Origin: Apis mellifera
Lineage: Eukaryota > Arthropoda > Insecta > Hymenoptera > Apidae
Direction of reading: 5' to 3'
DNA length: 64,000 nucleotides
NCBI RefSeq assembly: GCF_003254395.2
Contig: NC_037644.1
Span: 10,582,086 to 10,646,085 of the forward strand
Part shown: positions 13,301 through 25,094 of the stretch, one piece after another
Position numbering within the stretch: the first letter of the stretch is position 1
How the letters are laid out: the number at the start of each line of letters is the position of its first letter
The notes under the pieces: generated by a model
What the model saw: the letters and a program-made list of their open reading frames with translations, nothing else
Databases searched by the model: none
What the model was told of the DNA's origin: nothing
Translations under genes and position numbers: made by a program

Positions 13301-15060
13301 ATATATTCCGTCTATACATAGAAAATATTGATTTCCTTCGACAATAGCATATTCGGGACAATACCTACTTGTCTTTCCTCAATGGCTCAAGTACTATTGA
13401 TTGAGATATTTTTATATTGTGTTTAAGAGAATATGTCAAGAAATATCTTTAAATAAAAATTTTAAAAATTCCTTGAATTATTCCTTATAATAATATTTAT
13501 ATGAAAAATGTGTAATACATTAAGTCAAAAAATAAATATTTTGCAATAAAATAAATAAAATATATTATTCTTGTTATTACACTTGTTGCTATATTATCAT
13601 CGTACATTTCAGACATATTATTTTTAATATGTCTGTTGAAAAATAATTTTAATTCTGAAAGCAAAGCAAATCATTATATAAATGTCGTAAAGAAATCTCT
13701 GCTCTTGTTTGAATATAAAATATCGATAACCTATCTATCGCCTAGAAGACATTGTTATTGCAAAGAACTCTAAATAAAGAACTCCGCTGAAATGTTAAGA
13801 ATTATTATATCCCGAATAATATATAAAATAATTTTTAAAGATCGTATATCGTATTAATCTATTCTTTATAATTATAATTATAAATTTTATAACAATTATA
13901 CTTTTTCTAAAAAATAATCGAAAATAATAAAAAATTATGCAAATCGTTTTGTTATAAATTTTTCGTTATAATTTTGACTAATCGATCGATCGATCGGGTC
14001 TTGTAAAATTTATAAATAATATATCGAAAAAAAATTTATTACAAATAATCATTTATTTATTTTTTTAAATAATAAAATATAAGTTTTATATATAAAAAAA
14101 AAAGAAAGAATTGAATTATTCATTCGTGAATTTTTAAATTTCTCTTTGTTCAGAGTTTTCAGCAATTTATGTTCCCCCTTCAATTATCTCTTATCCTTTT
14201 ATACGTTAATTCAAAAAAGAAAAATTTTTCAGAAAGGAGAAGAAGGGTCATAAATAGAGAAAAGGAGAGAAATGGACAAAAGTTTGATCAATCTTGGAAA
14301 AATTCATAGAATTTCATCTTGAAGACCCTTGGACGATTGTAATGAAGATCATTGTAGTAGAACAATGAAGAAAGAATCTTATGGTGAATATTGGAAGATT
14401 TATAAGATGCCAAGATAATTTGTTGTTAAGGGAATGAAAAGAAAGAAAATAAAGGATAAGTCCGAAATATGCTACCACAAATCAAGAAATTTAATTTTAG
14501 AAAAACAACAATTTATTCTTCTTGTTTCTGCACTTAAAAGTAATAATTGCCCTGGTGAGTTGAAACAACCATAAATCTAATTTAGAAATTTTTGAAAGGC
14601 TCAAAATTTTCTTTTGCACGATGTAACTGTGAGAAATAATAATTGTTATTAATTCTCTTTTTACTTCTTTTTAGCATAATTTAATATATTTCAATTAAAT
14701 TGAATTTTTATCGTTAACAACTTAAATCGATAAAATCACATAATTTAATAAAAATTTCGTGTAAATTAAATGTTTTAATGAGATAAAACGTACAATTTGA
14801 AATTCATCGATTCGGTTAAACTAAACTTTGCTAGGTGCAAATTTCTACCTGGACGTGTCATAAATAAGGGATTTTAAAGATTCCAACGGTTTAAGAGAAA
14901 GTAAAAGAACAAACTTTTGAAGAAATTGCTTGATCACCCACCGCTATTGAAAATACTTGCCCCTCTTCTGGGCAAGGCTAGGTAAAAAAAGAGCCTCAAA
15001 TTCCATTGGCAATTTAAATTGATATATTCGAAAAATTGGCCAATCAACGCGCTTTAACAA
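10359..15060. other. AT-rich sequence with a moderately complex block, no gene seen
   Basis: The part from 10.45 to 11.3 kb is less AT-rich, and two overlapping minus-strand frames stay open across 10550-10880. Neither starts with ATG nor resembles a known family, so they are not called. A clean stem-loop with 11-bp arms and a 4-nt loop lies at 13610-13635. A GC-rich 7-bp stem (CTTGCCC/GGGCAAG, 14956-14976) lies just before the candidate exon at 15.1 kb. Several A and T homopolymers interrupt the rest. Confidence 0.5.
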
Positions 15061-15083
15061 AATATAAGGTCAACCTGATATAA

Positions 15084-15224
15084 TATAAGATAAACCCGAG
15101 CGAGGTGTCGAACAAAAGCAAATCAACAATCGAAGGAATCACTTCAAATCGGAGATTAGCATCGCTCGAGAATTATTCGAATGGTTCTTCATCATCGATA
15201 GATACACAAATTTTACTTTGCAAG
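15084..15224 (+). other. Candidate noncoding first exon with strong splice donor
   Basis: A TATA-like TATAAG at 15084-15089 is followed by about 135 bp that are richer in G+C and CpG than the flanks and end in CAAG|GTAAGC, a near-consensus donor whose GT is at 15225. The stretch has no long open frame; its only clear ATG (15180) stops within a few codons. It looks like a first, untranslated exon. It could start a noncoding RNA covering the repeat field at 16-20 kb, or be a distant 5' UTR exon of the Rel gene at 22.39 kb on the same strand. No TCAKTY initiator sits at the expected distance. Confidence 0.35.
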
Positions 15225-16134
15225 GTAAGCTTTTGTTGTGAATATTATAGTAAATAAATTGCAAAGTAATTACAAAATAAAATTGTATTATTTTTTTTTT
15301 CTTTCGATTTATTTTTCAAATCAATTAATCGAAATAGAATTGCATTTTAATATATATATATAAATAGATATATTTTACGTAATTATGTCTTATCTTATTT
15401 GCATATTTAATCGTATTTTAATTAAATAATTTGTTGTAAACGGCAAAAAGTTATTTTTAATCTAATCAAATTTTAATATGAGCGATATTTGCAATCGGAC
15501 GAACGTGACACTTCGTGACACATTATTTATACAATGATCGAGATATTCCGCGAGTTTGTTTATTATAAGACAGTTGTAACCTTAGTTTGGTAAACGATAT
15601 TCAATTGTAAATATAAAAAAAAACTCGCGATACAATATCCATGACATTGTACAAACCATGATATTGTGTCACGAAATATCTCGTCCGTATTTTGGATTTC
15701 TATTAGCAAATTTCTAAAAAACTATACACTTTCAAATATTTTTAAGAAAAATATTTCGAATAAAACAAACTTTAAATATTCCGAAAAATAGAAATTTAAA
15801 TTAATCGAGTCAGATTGTGATGAAAACATGTTTCATCAATTTTAAATAATTAAAGTTGAAACTTGAATTTATGAATAATCCTCTACTGTATCTTACATAC
15901 ATGAAAATTAACACGAATTTTTCGATTTTATAGAATGTACAGATTCTACTGAAAAATTGACAAGCAAAAGTTGAGTTCAATTTGTTCAGAACGGACGAAA
16001 CGTGCTATGGATTGCAAGCTTGAACCACCATCGTCCATATTCGTTAAGCATAATATTCTAATAATGAGGAAAAAATGGAAAAAACAATGATCTCTAAAAA
16101 TTATATTGGAGATGTGTATAAAGAATCTTATCTT

Positions 16135-16770
16135 TACTGAGACGGGTGCCACGACAAAAGAAAAATTTTATTAGAAATAAGAATGATTAACCTACATTTT
16201 CAAAATGATTGTAGGTGAAGCAAAAGAAAATAAATTATATATTAATAATTCTCTACCTCCGTGTTATCATCATTATTTAATTAATCGTAGACATCTTTAA
16301 AGAACTACCACTTCATACGCGAAGATCACGCCACGACAAAAGTGATGATCTTGTGACAATGCATTTTCAAAATGAGTGTAATTCAAGCAAAGGAAAATAA
16401 AGATTTTCTACCTCCGTATTATCATCATTATTTAATTAATCGCATATCTGAGAATGTAAGATGAAAATTACGCTATGATAAAAGAATAATTTTACGGAAT
16501 AATTATTATGATCAATCTCACATTTTCAAAATGATCGTAATTCAAGCGAAAGAAAATTAAGATTTTCATCATGTTTATAATGCTATAATAAAATAATTAT
16601 TTAATTAATCACGTGATAACATCTTTATTGCAAAGAATTGCCATCTCATTCGGGAAGAGTGAGAAAAATGAAGAAAATTGCCACGATACTAGTATGATCA
16701 ATCTAAAAGTTTAAAGATGAGATCGAAAATCTACCATCACTCTATCATCATTCGTTGCCATCAACTATCA
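16135..16770. repeat. Degenerate tandem repeat, four units of ~140-210 bp
   Basis: Diverged copies of GCCACGACAAAAG occur at about 16148, 16331, 16470 and 16680. Each is followed by a CATTTTCAAAATGA-like block and, in the first three, by ATTTAATTAATC (the first two also carry CTACCTCC and TATCATCATT). Unit lengths vary through indels. Divergence is high, so this is an old array. Confidence 0.7.
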
Positions 16771-17099
16771 TCTATCCTAGTTTAAATCGAAGATTAAATC
16801 AAGTCTTAATTCCTGTGACTTTACTTTATTCGAGAATAATTTTTTACTCGATAAATTATTATTTTGCGAAGTAAATTCTTAATTTCTAATTCTTATTTAA
16901 AATGGATCAAAAAAGAATTGGAAATAATTGAAATTTATATAAGAAGATATGAAAAAAGAATTCGCATCGCAAGGGTTGTATGTTAATTAAATAACGTATG
17001 TTAATTGAATAATCCATGTCACAAATTATTAAGAGATCGATGAATATCTTTGATTAAGATCGAGACATGGATATGAATCTATAAATCTTAAATATATGT

Positions 17100-18800
17100 A
17101 TTTATAAATAAATCTTGATTATTTAGATTGTTCTCAATCAAGATTAACACGAATTGTTTGAATTGAATCAAAAAGAAGAATGTTCTACAGAAATTTGATC
17201 AGCGTAAATTCAACATCTCGCCCAAAATATACAGAATTGCAAACTCAAATACACAAAAGATACACAAGCTTCATCCTGATTCATCGCTTCGTTTTGTATG
17301 ATTCTAATTATGTATAAGGGAGAGATTTCATTTTCATCGACAATCTTGACTACATTTAAAAATGATTGCAGTTCATACGTTTTACAAATGTTTGATCATA
17401 GTTAATAAATTAAAATAATAATTCTATAAAATTAATGCAATTTTATTAAATATTCAGATTTTACGAACAACAACTGAATAATAGTAATTCAACAATCAAC
17501 CAGAAAGATGCCACAGATTGGATATGTAAAGCCATCTTCTTTACGATTTCTATTATAGAAATTTTACTATTATAGAAAATGAATATCTAATTTTATCACG
17601 AGTGACAAGTGAAAATCTTGATCATAATGGGACGATTTTCTATCAACAGATCAACTTAAATAACATTTAAAATGTTTGTACATTGTAAAATAAAAAGAAG
17701 AATATACGGTTTGCATATTTGGGTATATGTTAATTAATTGGTCTATCAATTATTAAAAAATGATCTGCGATCATCAAGATAAGAATATAAATCTACGAAT
17801 CATTCTGTATAATAGTCTAAATTATTTAATTTAATCTATTAATTTAATTTTATTTAATTTAATTTATAATCTAATTATAATTTTATAATCTAAATTATAA
17901 AATTAATATTAATCTTTTTTATTGAATATCTAGGTTTTTGAGAAAAGATTGGACAATAAATATTTAACTTGAACAAAATGTGATATAATAGACAATATAA
18001 TGATACAGTTAAATCGTGAACTCGACAAAGAGTTTGCGACTTCATTCTACATAAGGATAATGTTCTAAATAACAGATAATCATTTTATCTGTATAAATAA
18101 AAATCTCTATCACAAAGAAGATTTTCACTGTAATCAGTAATCATTTGAACATGGCATATTTTGTGTTAGAAAATTAAAGGAAGAATATTAATGACAATTA
18201 ATTTGTCCATATTATCACAAATTTCAATTATTCAGGTATATAAATTTACGAATTCTGTATAATGCTCTAAATAATAATGTAAATGCTCGAAAATAATACT
18301 AATTTTTTGATTTTATTGAATGTTATAGAAACAAACACAGAAGATTCAATTATTTGTCAAAAAAATAATATGGACGGTTTGTGATTGCAAATTTTAATCA
18401 TCAAGATCCTTGGACGATTTTATAAGGATGATTTTTTTTACAATATTTAAAGTCATCCTTTAATTTAATTAACATGTTTCCAATTTGATTAATTTAAATT
18501 TCTATTTTTCGCAAAACACGTACCGAGTGAAAACCTCATAAAAGATTTTATGGATATCTTGACTACATTTAAAAATGATTGTAATTCAGATTGGAAGAAT
18601 GGCATTGAATACCTTTGAAATATGAATATATAAATCATCTTATAATAATAGCCTGAATTGAAATTTATATGAACTTTCTAATTTTATTGAATATTCAGAT
18701 TCTGAAAAAAGATTGATTGGATTTTTAAGCAAAATTAAACAATCTGTTCGAAATGTGTCATGGGCAAGACGTGCAACGCATGGCAAATTTATATTATTAA
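17100..18800. repeat. Old degenerate repeats of ~370-480 bp
   Basis: Loosely repeated phrases recur in the same order: ATTGAATATTCAGATT-like blocks near 17447, 17928, 18322 and 18698, CTACATTTAAAAATGATTG near 17350 and 18560, and TTGGACGATTTT-type blocks. A related block (ATTCTACTGAAAAATTGAC) also sits at about 15942. I see repetition at the level of short phrases, not clean unit borders. Confidence 0.5.
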
Positions 18801-18959
18801 CTGCATGGAGTTACATACATTTCATTATTACGACTTCATTATGTAGAACAATTACGAATCCATAAAGAAATTTACGATGAATAAAAATCATGTTATTCAT
18901 TTCCATGGATCGGTATAAAATCTTAATAGTTTTTACAAAAGCAAATGTTCCAATGAACA

Positions 18960-20050
18960 TACACGACTGAGAATGTTATAATTGATTAAAATTGACATCC
19001 CCAAATTAGAATCTGAGCTATCAATGTGCCAAACATCAGGGGAAGCTACGGAAAAACTTGATAATAACAAAAAACATTTTTCCATAAAAAAAAAGCACAT
19101 TTTGATATTCTTCTATAAAAGGACCATTATATATGGATATTAATATTTCTATAGATTTTCTTATTTGGATATTCAACATTTTTCTACAAAATCATTAAAT
19201 ATCGTGATATATGATATGATGATATATCTTGTATGGTTACGACATGCTTTCATCATTGAAATGTGTAATTGATTAAAAAATCAATTCACAATTCCCAAAT
19301 TAAAATCCATTGTAAAATCTTAATGAAGAATATTGTTCAACAACTATAACAAGATAGTTACGACATCAATTCTTCTAAAAAAGGAGGATTAGATATGAAT
19401 ATTAATATTTCTATGAACCTATCAGTTTGGATATCCAAACTTTCTGTATAAAAAGTACCAGATATAAATATGGATATGAATATCCTGCATAGCAACGATT
19501 GTGAAGATTTCATTGTTGAAATTTGCTGTCACAATTGATTAAAAAATCGGTTGACATTCCCAAATTATAATCTACATTATCAGTGGGCTATTATCAAAAT
19601 TGTTAATGCAAAACATTTTTTCAACAATTTACAGTATCAATGTGCTATTGTGGAAATCATTAATGCAAAACATTTTTCCAACAAAAAAAAGAAAAAACAA
19701 TTTGAATATCCAAAGTATCAATTCTTCTATACAAGGATCATTAGATAGATGAATATTATCTCTATAAATCAGTTTGGGTATTCAACAGCTTTTTGTATAA
19801 AAAGTATTAGATATATGAATGAATATGCAGCATAGAAATGATTGTGAAGTTTTTATCATTGGAATTTGCTATCGTACAATTGATTAAAAAATCGATTGAC
19901 GATCCCCAAATTATAATCTATACTATCAGTGCACCAAAATTAGGCACTATTATTGAAATTATCAATAAAATATTTTTCTAACGAAAGAAAGAGAAAACAA
20001 TTTGAACATCCAAAGTCAATTCTTCTATAAAAAGAGCATTGGATATTAAT
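18960..20050. repeat. Degenerate tandem repeat, four units of ~265-345 bp
   Basis: The anchor ATTGATTAAAA followed by a CCCAAATTA block starts at 18981, 19268, 19534 and 19879 (spacing 287, 266 and 345). Shared later blocks include TATCAGTG, CATTTTTCCAAC-like, AATTCTTCTA and ATATGAATATTAATATTTCT. Units are clearly homologous but diverged. The array continues the repeat field that begins near 15.9 kb. Confidence 0.75.
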
Positions 20051-22391
20051 ATATAATTTAATTTTAAAATATATACTTTTTATATACATTTTACTTTCAA
20101 ACCTTTAATTGTTTATTCATAATTTCCATCATTATCTATATCCTCAAAATAAAAAATCTTTAAAATATTATAATTGCCTTCTTATTATTATTTATTATTT
20201 AATTATTCATAGATATCACAATATGTTAAAACTTAGAAAATATAAATATTATGCATTTTAATAAAAAATATTTCTAAAATAATAAATTAAACTCTTCATA
20301 AATCTTTTGGTTTCCATGTGAACTAGTTATATTATACTATAGTTATATAGTTATTTTATAATTCTCCTTTATAATAATCTGTTTTTAATTAACTATTTTA
20401 CTTCATTTTTTTAAATTTTACAAAATGTTTATAGATACAAAATGAAAAATATAAATATAACAATTACTAATATCAAATATTAATAACTAACTTTTTATAG
20501 ATTTAATATGCCTTTTTCAAAAATAAACAATAAATATGTCCTATTTATTCTTGTTTTCAAGTTATTTCATGTTGTGATAATTTCTTTGATAGACAAAAGT
20601 AAAGGGTCGAACTAAAAGCAGTTAATTATTTACAAACAGATTTCAATATTTGAAATAAAAGATCTTATAGTTCGATTTTATTATATTTTCTCTTAATAAT
20701 TTAAATTTAAATTAATAAATATTATTGCTTAATGTTAAATAATTAAATTAATATTAAATTGATTAATAATAAATAATAATAATATTAATTAGTAATAATT
20801 AATATTAATTTCTGGTTAATGATAATTAATAACAATCCTGAAAATATGTACTTATAAAATAGATATAAAACAATACAGATACAAATAACAAATCATAGAG
20901 ATTATAAAAAACATTATTATTTTTCGAAATCGATATTTCAGAGTAATATGTATATAATAATATAATAATATTTCAAAATCCAATAAAATATAATAGTAAT
21001 CAATATATATCAATGAATCTATCTTGTTTATGAACATATCAGATGAACATAAAGATTAGAATATCGAGAGAACAATTTAGTTTTAAATATTCCGATAGAT
21101 GTCATAGATTATGCTATTAATGCAATGAAATAACTTGAAAGTGTATTTACTAATTTATCGACATAATCGATGCAATTAAAAATAATTTTATAACAAATTG
21201 TAAAGTAATAAATTTATATATTTATAATAAATATATAATTATAAATAATACTATATTTACTATATTTATAGTAAATTGTAGAATAAATGGAAAACGATCT
21301 TCTTTATTCGTTATATCGAAAAATTATCAGGACAATTTATAATTTTAATTTTTTAAAACAAAAATTTTTAAATTCTTTTTTTAAATTTACAAAAATTCCA
21401 AGATGCACAGAAATTTTATTTTGATAAAAAAATTACTAAATAAATAATTATTTGAATTCTGAAACATAAAATTGTACAAAGTGATGATGAAAATTAAAAC
21501 ATAAATTAATTAGATATTATGGATGATTAAAGATAATCTTTAAGCAAATTAAATACGATAAGACAAATAAATTAAATTCATTATTTCACAAGAAATTTAA
21601 GAAATCGTACACAACAATTAAAAAATTTTCCTCAAATTTTTAATTTCAAGATTGGCCCTTTTTTTAAACAATAGTATTTTATTAAATTTATCATATCGTA
21701 TGATGTCAAAATAAAATTCATTTCCCTATTATATTAAAGCTATTTTAGACTTAGAAATTTCGATTCAACGAAAAGAACCAATATAAAAGAGATTTCTAAA
21801 TTTTTAGAAAATGTTGGTTCTTGCTTTCAATAACATAATAATAATATAATATATTATTAGAAGAAGATTCTTTGTAAATATACTTACAAAAATATATCAA
21901 TTGTATTGTTTTAAATTATTTTTGTACAAATTCTAATGTTTTAAAAACTTCTAAAAATTTCTAAAATATGAATTAAATACTTTCTATACCTACACATTTT
22001 TTTTTTTTTCTATTCGATAATGGTATCGCGAAATGTTATTAAAAATGTTACCACTGAGAAAATATATTAAAAAATAACACGAAAAGTAAAAATTTTTAAT
22101 CTTTGAGAGGAATCTAACGGAAAATTCTAGATCAAAATTTGAACACAGGACGATGTTGTGAACACTAGAACGGGTCACTTTGAAATGATTGACAAACCTA
22201 AAATGTATAAGACTAATTCATTTTCGAACGAAGTTTTATGTGTAAATAAAATCACGTGATTAAAATCTAATACAAAAACAAAAATCTCGTATTTACAATT
22301 CTTGTACACTTACACACCAAGAGTTCTCTCGTTATGTGAAAGAATTTCAATCATTAATTTATAAATATCAAATTAGCAAAATTACAGAAAA
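20051..22391. other. AT-rich flank upstream of the Rel gene
   Basis: No coding exon recognised. Near the right end, 22.1-22.39 kb is slightly less AT-rich and may hold the promoter or 5' UTR of the Rel gene. A possible acceptor, ATTACAG, ends at 22387, immediately before its ATG, so a spliced leader is possible. Confidence 0.5.
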
Positions 22392-24701
22392 ATGAATAAT
22401 TTTAAAAAATCGTCACCGTATGTTGAAATAATAGAGCAACCCACGAAAAATTTACGTTTTCGATACGAATGTGAGGGCAGATCAGCCGGTAATATACCTG
22501 GTGCAAGCAGTACAATAGAAAATAAAACGTGTCCTAGTATAAGAGTAAGTAGCGAAGAAATGAAGAAAGATCGATAAAATAATATGCGATAGAAATTTTC
22601 TAATTTTTAGAAAAGATTAGAATTAATATAAGGTAATAACAAATAAGATTGATTGTAGGTAATTGGATTTAAAGGTCGGGCTCTAGCTGTAGCATCGTGT
22701 GTAACGAAAGACAAACCATACAGACCCCATCCTCATAATCTGATTGGAAGGGAAGGGTGTGAAAAAGGTATTTGTACAATCGAAATCTCATCGGAAGACA
22801 TGACAGTGACATTTGCAAATCTTGGTATCATGTGCGTTAAAAGGAACGACATTAAAAGAGAATTGAAAATAAGAGAGGAGATTCGTGTAGATCCTTTTCG
22901 AAGTAAACATTAAAATCCCGCTTTTTGTTTCTCGATTCGATTATGCACAGATATACAGAAACGAATCACATTTATAAAATATTTTTAAATAGCTGGCTTT
23001 GAATTCAAAAGGGATCTCAATTCCGTTGATCTAAATGCAGTGAGGCTGTGCTTCCAAGTGTTTTTAGAAGGATCGCAGAAAGGAAAATTCAACGTGCCAT
23101 TATCACCGATTGTATCCGATCCTATATTCGATAAAAGTATGTTTCAATTAAACATATGTTTACATCCAATTTCTCTAAGATATGTTAATTCTTTGATTGC
23201 GCAATGAATAATTAATATTGAATAATTTAAGAGATAATACCGGATCTAATGATATGCGAGCTCAGTCATTATAGCGCATCGGTTGCTGGTGGCATGCATA
23301 TGATTTTGTTGTGCGAAAAAGTTGTAAAAGATGATATACAAGTGAGGTTCTTTGAGGAGAAGAATGGGAAAGTAGTTTGGGAAGCATTTGGTGATTTTCA
23401 TCCTGCTCATGTGCACAAACAAGTATGTATGTATATTTAAGTTTTACATAAATTTTACGCCAGATTAATTTGATAATTATTTAATTAATTTAATTAATCC
23501 AGACAGCGATTCGCTTCAAAACATCAAGTTATCACACGCAGGAAATTGAGGAGCCAGTCCCGGTACACATTCAACTCAAAAGGCCATCGGATGGTGCATT
23601 GAGCGAACCATTGCCTTTTCTAATGTTACCTCTCAGTCCAGGTAAATTTATTTATTAAAAATATATATATATATTCACTAGAAGAGACTGTCTTTCTTAT
23701 CGACATCCTTATATTATATTTGTCTTCAAAAAAAATGATACGATTTTAATATTTTTAATGTACAAATACATTTGTAGATAATCCTAATTCGTTAAAACGA
23801 AAGAAACGAAAGATTAATAATAAGAATGAAAACATAGTGTTGAAAGAGACAGAAACGGAAACTGAGGAAAGTGAGTATTTTATTTTTCTATTATTATATT
23901 CTATAACTTAAGCAATTTCATTGTTCCAAAATTTCTAAAAGTACATTTATATGTATAAAATAATTAATTCTTTGTTACAAGTATTCATATTTATTTTCAA
24001 CTAAATATTAAATACTGTCATAAATAATCACTTTGCGTGAAAAATCTAAAATATTTGTCAAAAGTAATAATGTGTATATAATGTAATAAATAATAAAGTA
24101 ATTTATGTTATTTTATTTCATTAATATCTATATCTATTTTATCGTGATTGGAAGTACTGCTATAAAATTATATAAGCTGTTATACAATCAATAATCATCT
24201 TTAACGTTATTATTATCAGAATCGTCGGAAGTAATAGCTCCATTTGAATGTTCTTCAGTCGGATATAAAGAATTGTTTCCATTGCGCGCCTTGGAAATCA
24301 TTTCTGAAGAACCGGAATTTGATATTCAAACTATAAGGTTAATAAAAATTTTTGTACAATTATTATGTAACGAATATAAAATAATGAATCAAAAAAAAAT
24401 ATATATATAATTATGAATCTAAAGGAATTTTAATGTTAACACAGAGAAGAAATATCGCCAATAGAAAACAATCCAACGCTTATTCAGTCACCTCGACCAT
24501 CACCTCAATATCCATTGACAAACGGTGACGCACAAGTATCAACCGATGTGCGTCCAAAAGACCAATCTTCATATATTCAAGATATAACAGAAATACAACC
24601 TGAAGAACAGTTAATGTTAAACAAAATATCAGAATCATGTTACGAAGGATTTCATTTGTTGGAAAACGCTGGTAATTTAAATATTTTGCATTTATTATAA
24701 A

Positions 24702-24751
<50 letters not shown>

Positions 24752-25094
24752 CATACATATATGTTATTATTTTGATCTTATTCCGAGATAATAATTTACA
24801 TAACAGGTGAAGTGGAAGAAACAAATGGTATAAATATAAATATGGATAGCTTAGAATTTGATTCGAATCTTTTGAAAATTAATTCGGAAGACCTCTATAA
24901 TTTTGATATTGAAAATATGTCTGAAAATCTATCTAATATATTATCCATTTCGGATATTACTAAGGTATATATTTCATATCTATATTTCCTAATTAATCCT
25001 AGTTAAATGAATAAAAATTAATTATTATTGTTGTTGTTATTAAATTTAGATAAACGAGAGTTTAAATGAAGAGCAAGAGCAAAAGAGAAGATAG
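22392..25094 (+). CDS. dl: Dorsal-type NF-kB/Rel transcription factor, 503 aa
   Basis: A Rel factor that binds kB sites as a dimer and acts in Toll-dependent immunity and dorsoventral patterning in insects. Ten exons: 22392-22544, 22659-22902, 22993-23136, 23232-23422, 23503-23641, 23778-23870, 24220-24337, 24445-24671, 24807-24964, 25050-25094. The Rel homology domain runs from about residue 9 to 290. It contains the DNA-contact loop RFRYECEGR (22-30, with the redox Cys27), YRPHPHNLIGREGC (72-85), REEIRVDPF (120-128), and in the dimerisation half LLCEKV and RFFEEKNG. KRPS (270-273) sits where Dorsal has its PKA site, and the nuclear localisation signal KRKKRK is at 297-302. The tail of about 200 residues is acidic and has no ankyrin repeats, so this is the Dorsal class rather than Relish. 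It is shorter than Drosophila Dorsal and may be the second hymenopteran dorsal paralogue. The start is the first ATG, directly before the conserved PYVEIIEQP. Confidence 0.93.
24703..24748. repeat. (TA)n microsatellite in intron 8 of the Rel gene
   Basis: About 45 bp of alternating AT lie between the exons ending at 24671 and starting at 24807. Probably length-polymorphic; it does not touch the splice sites. Confidence 0.9.
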
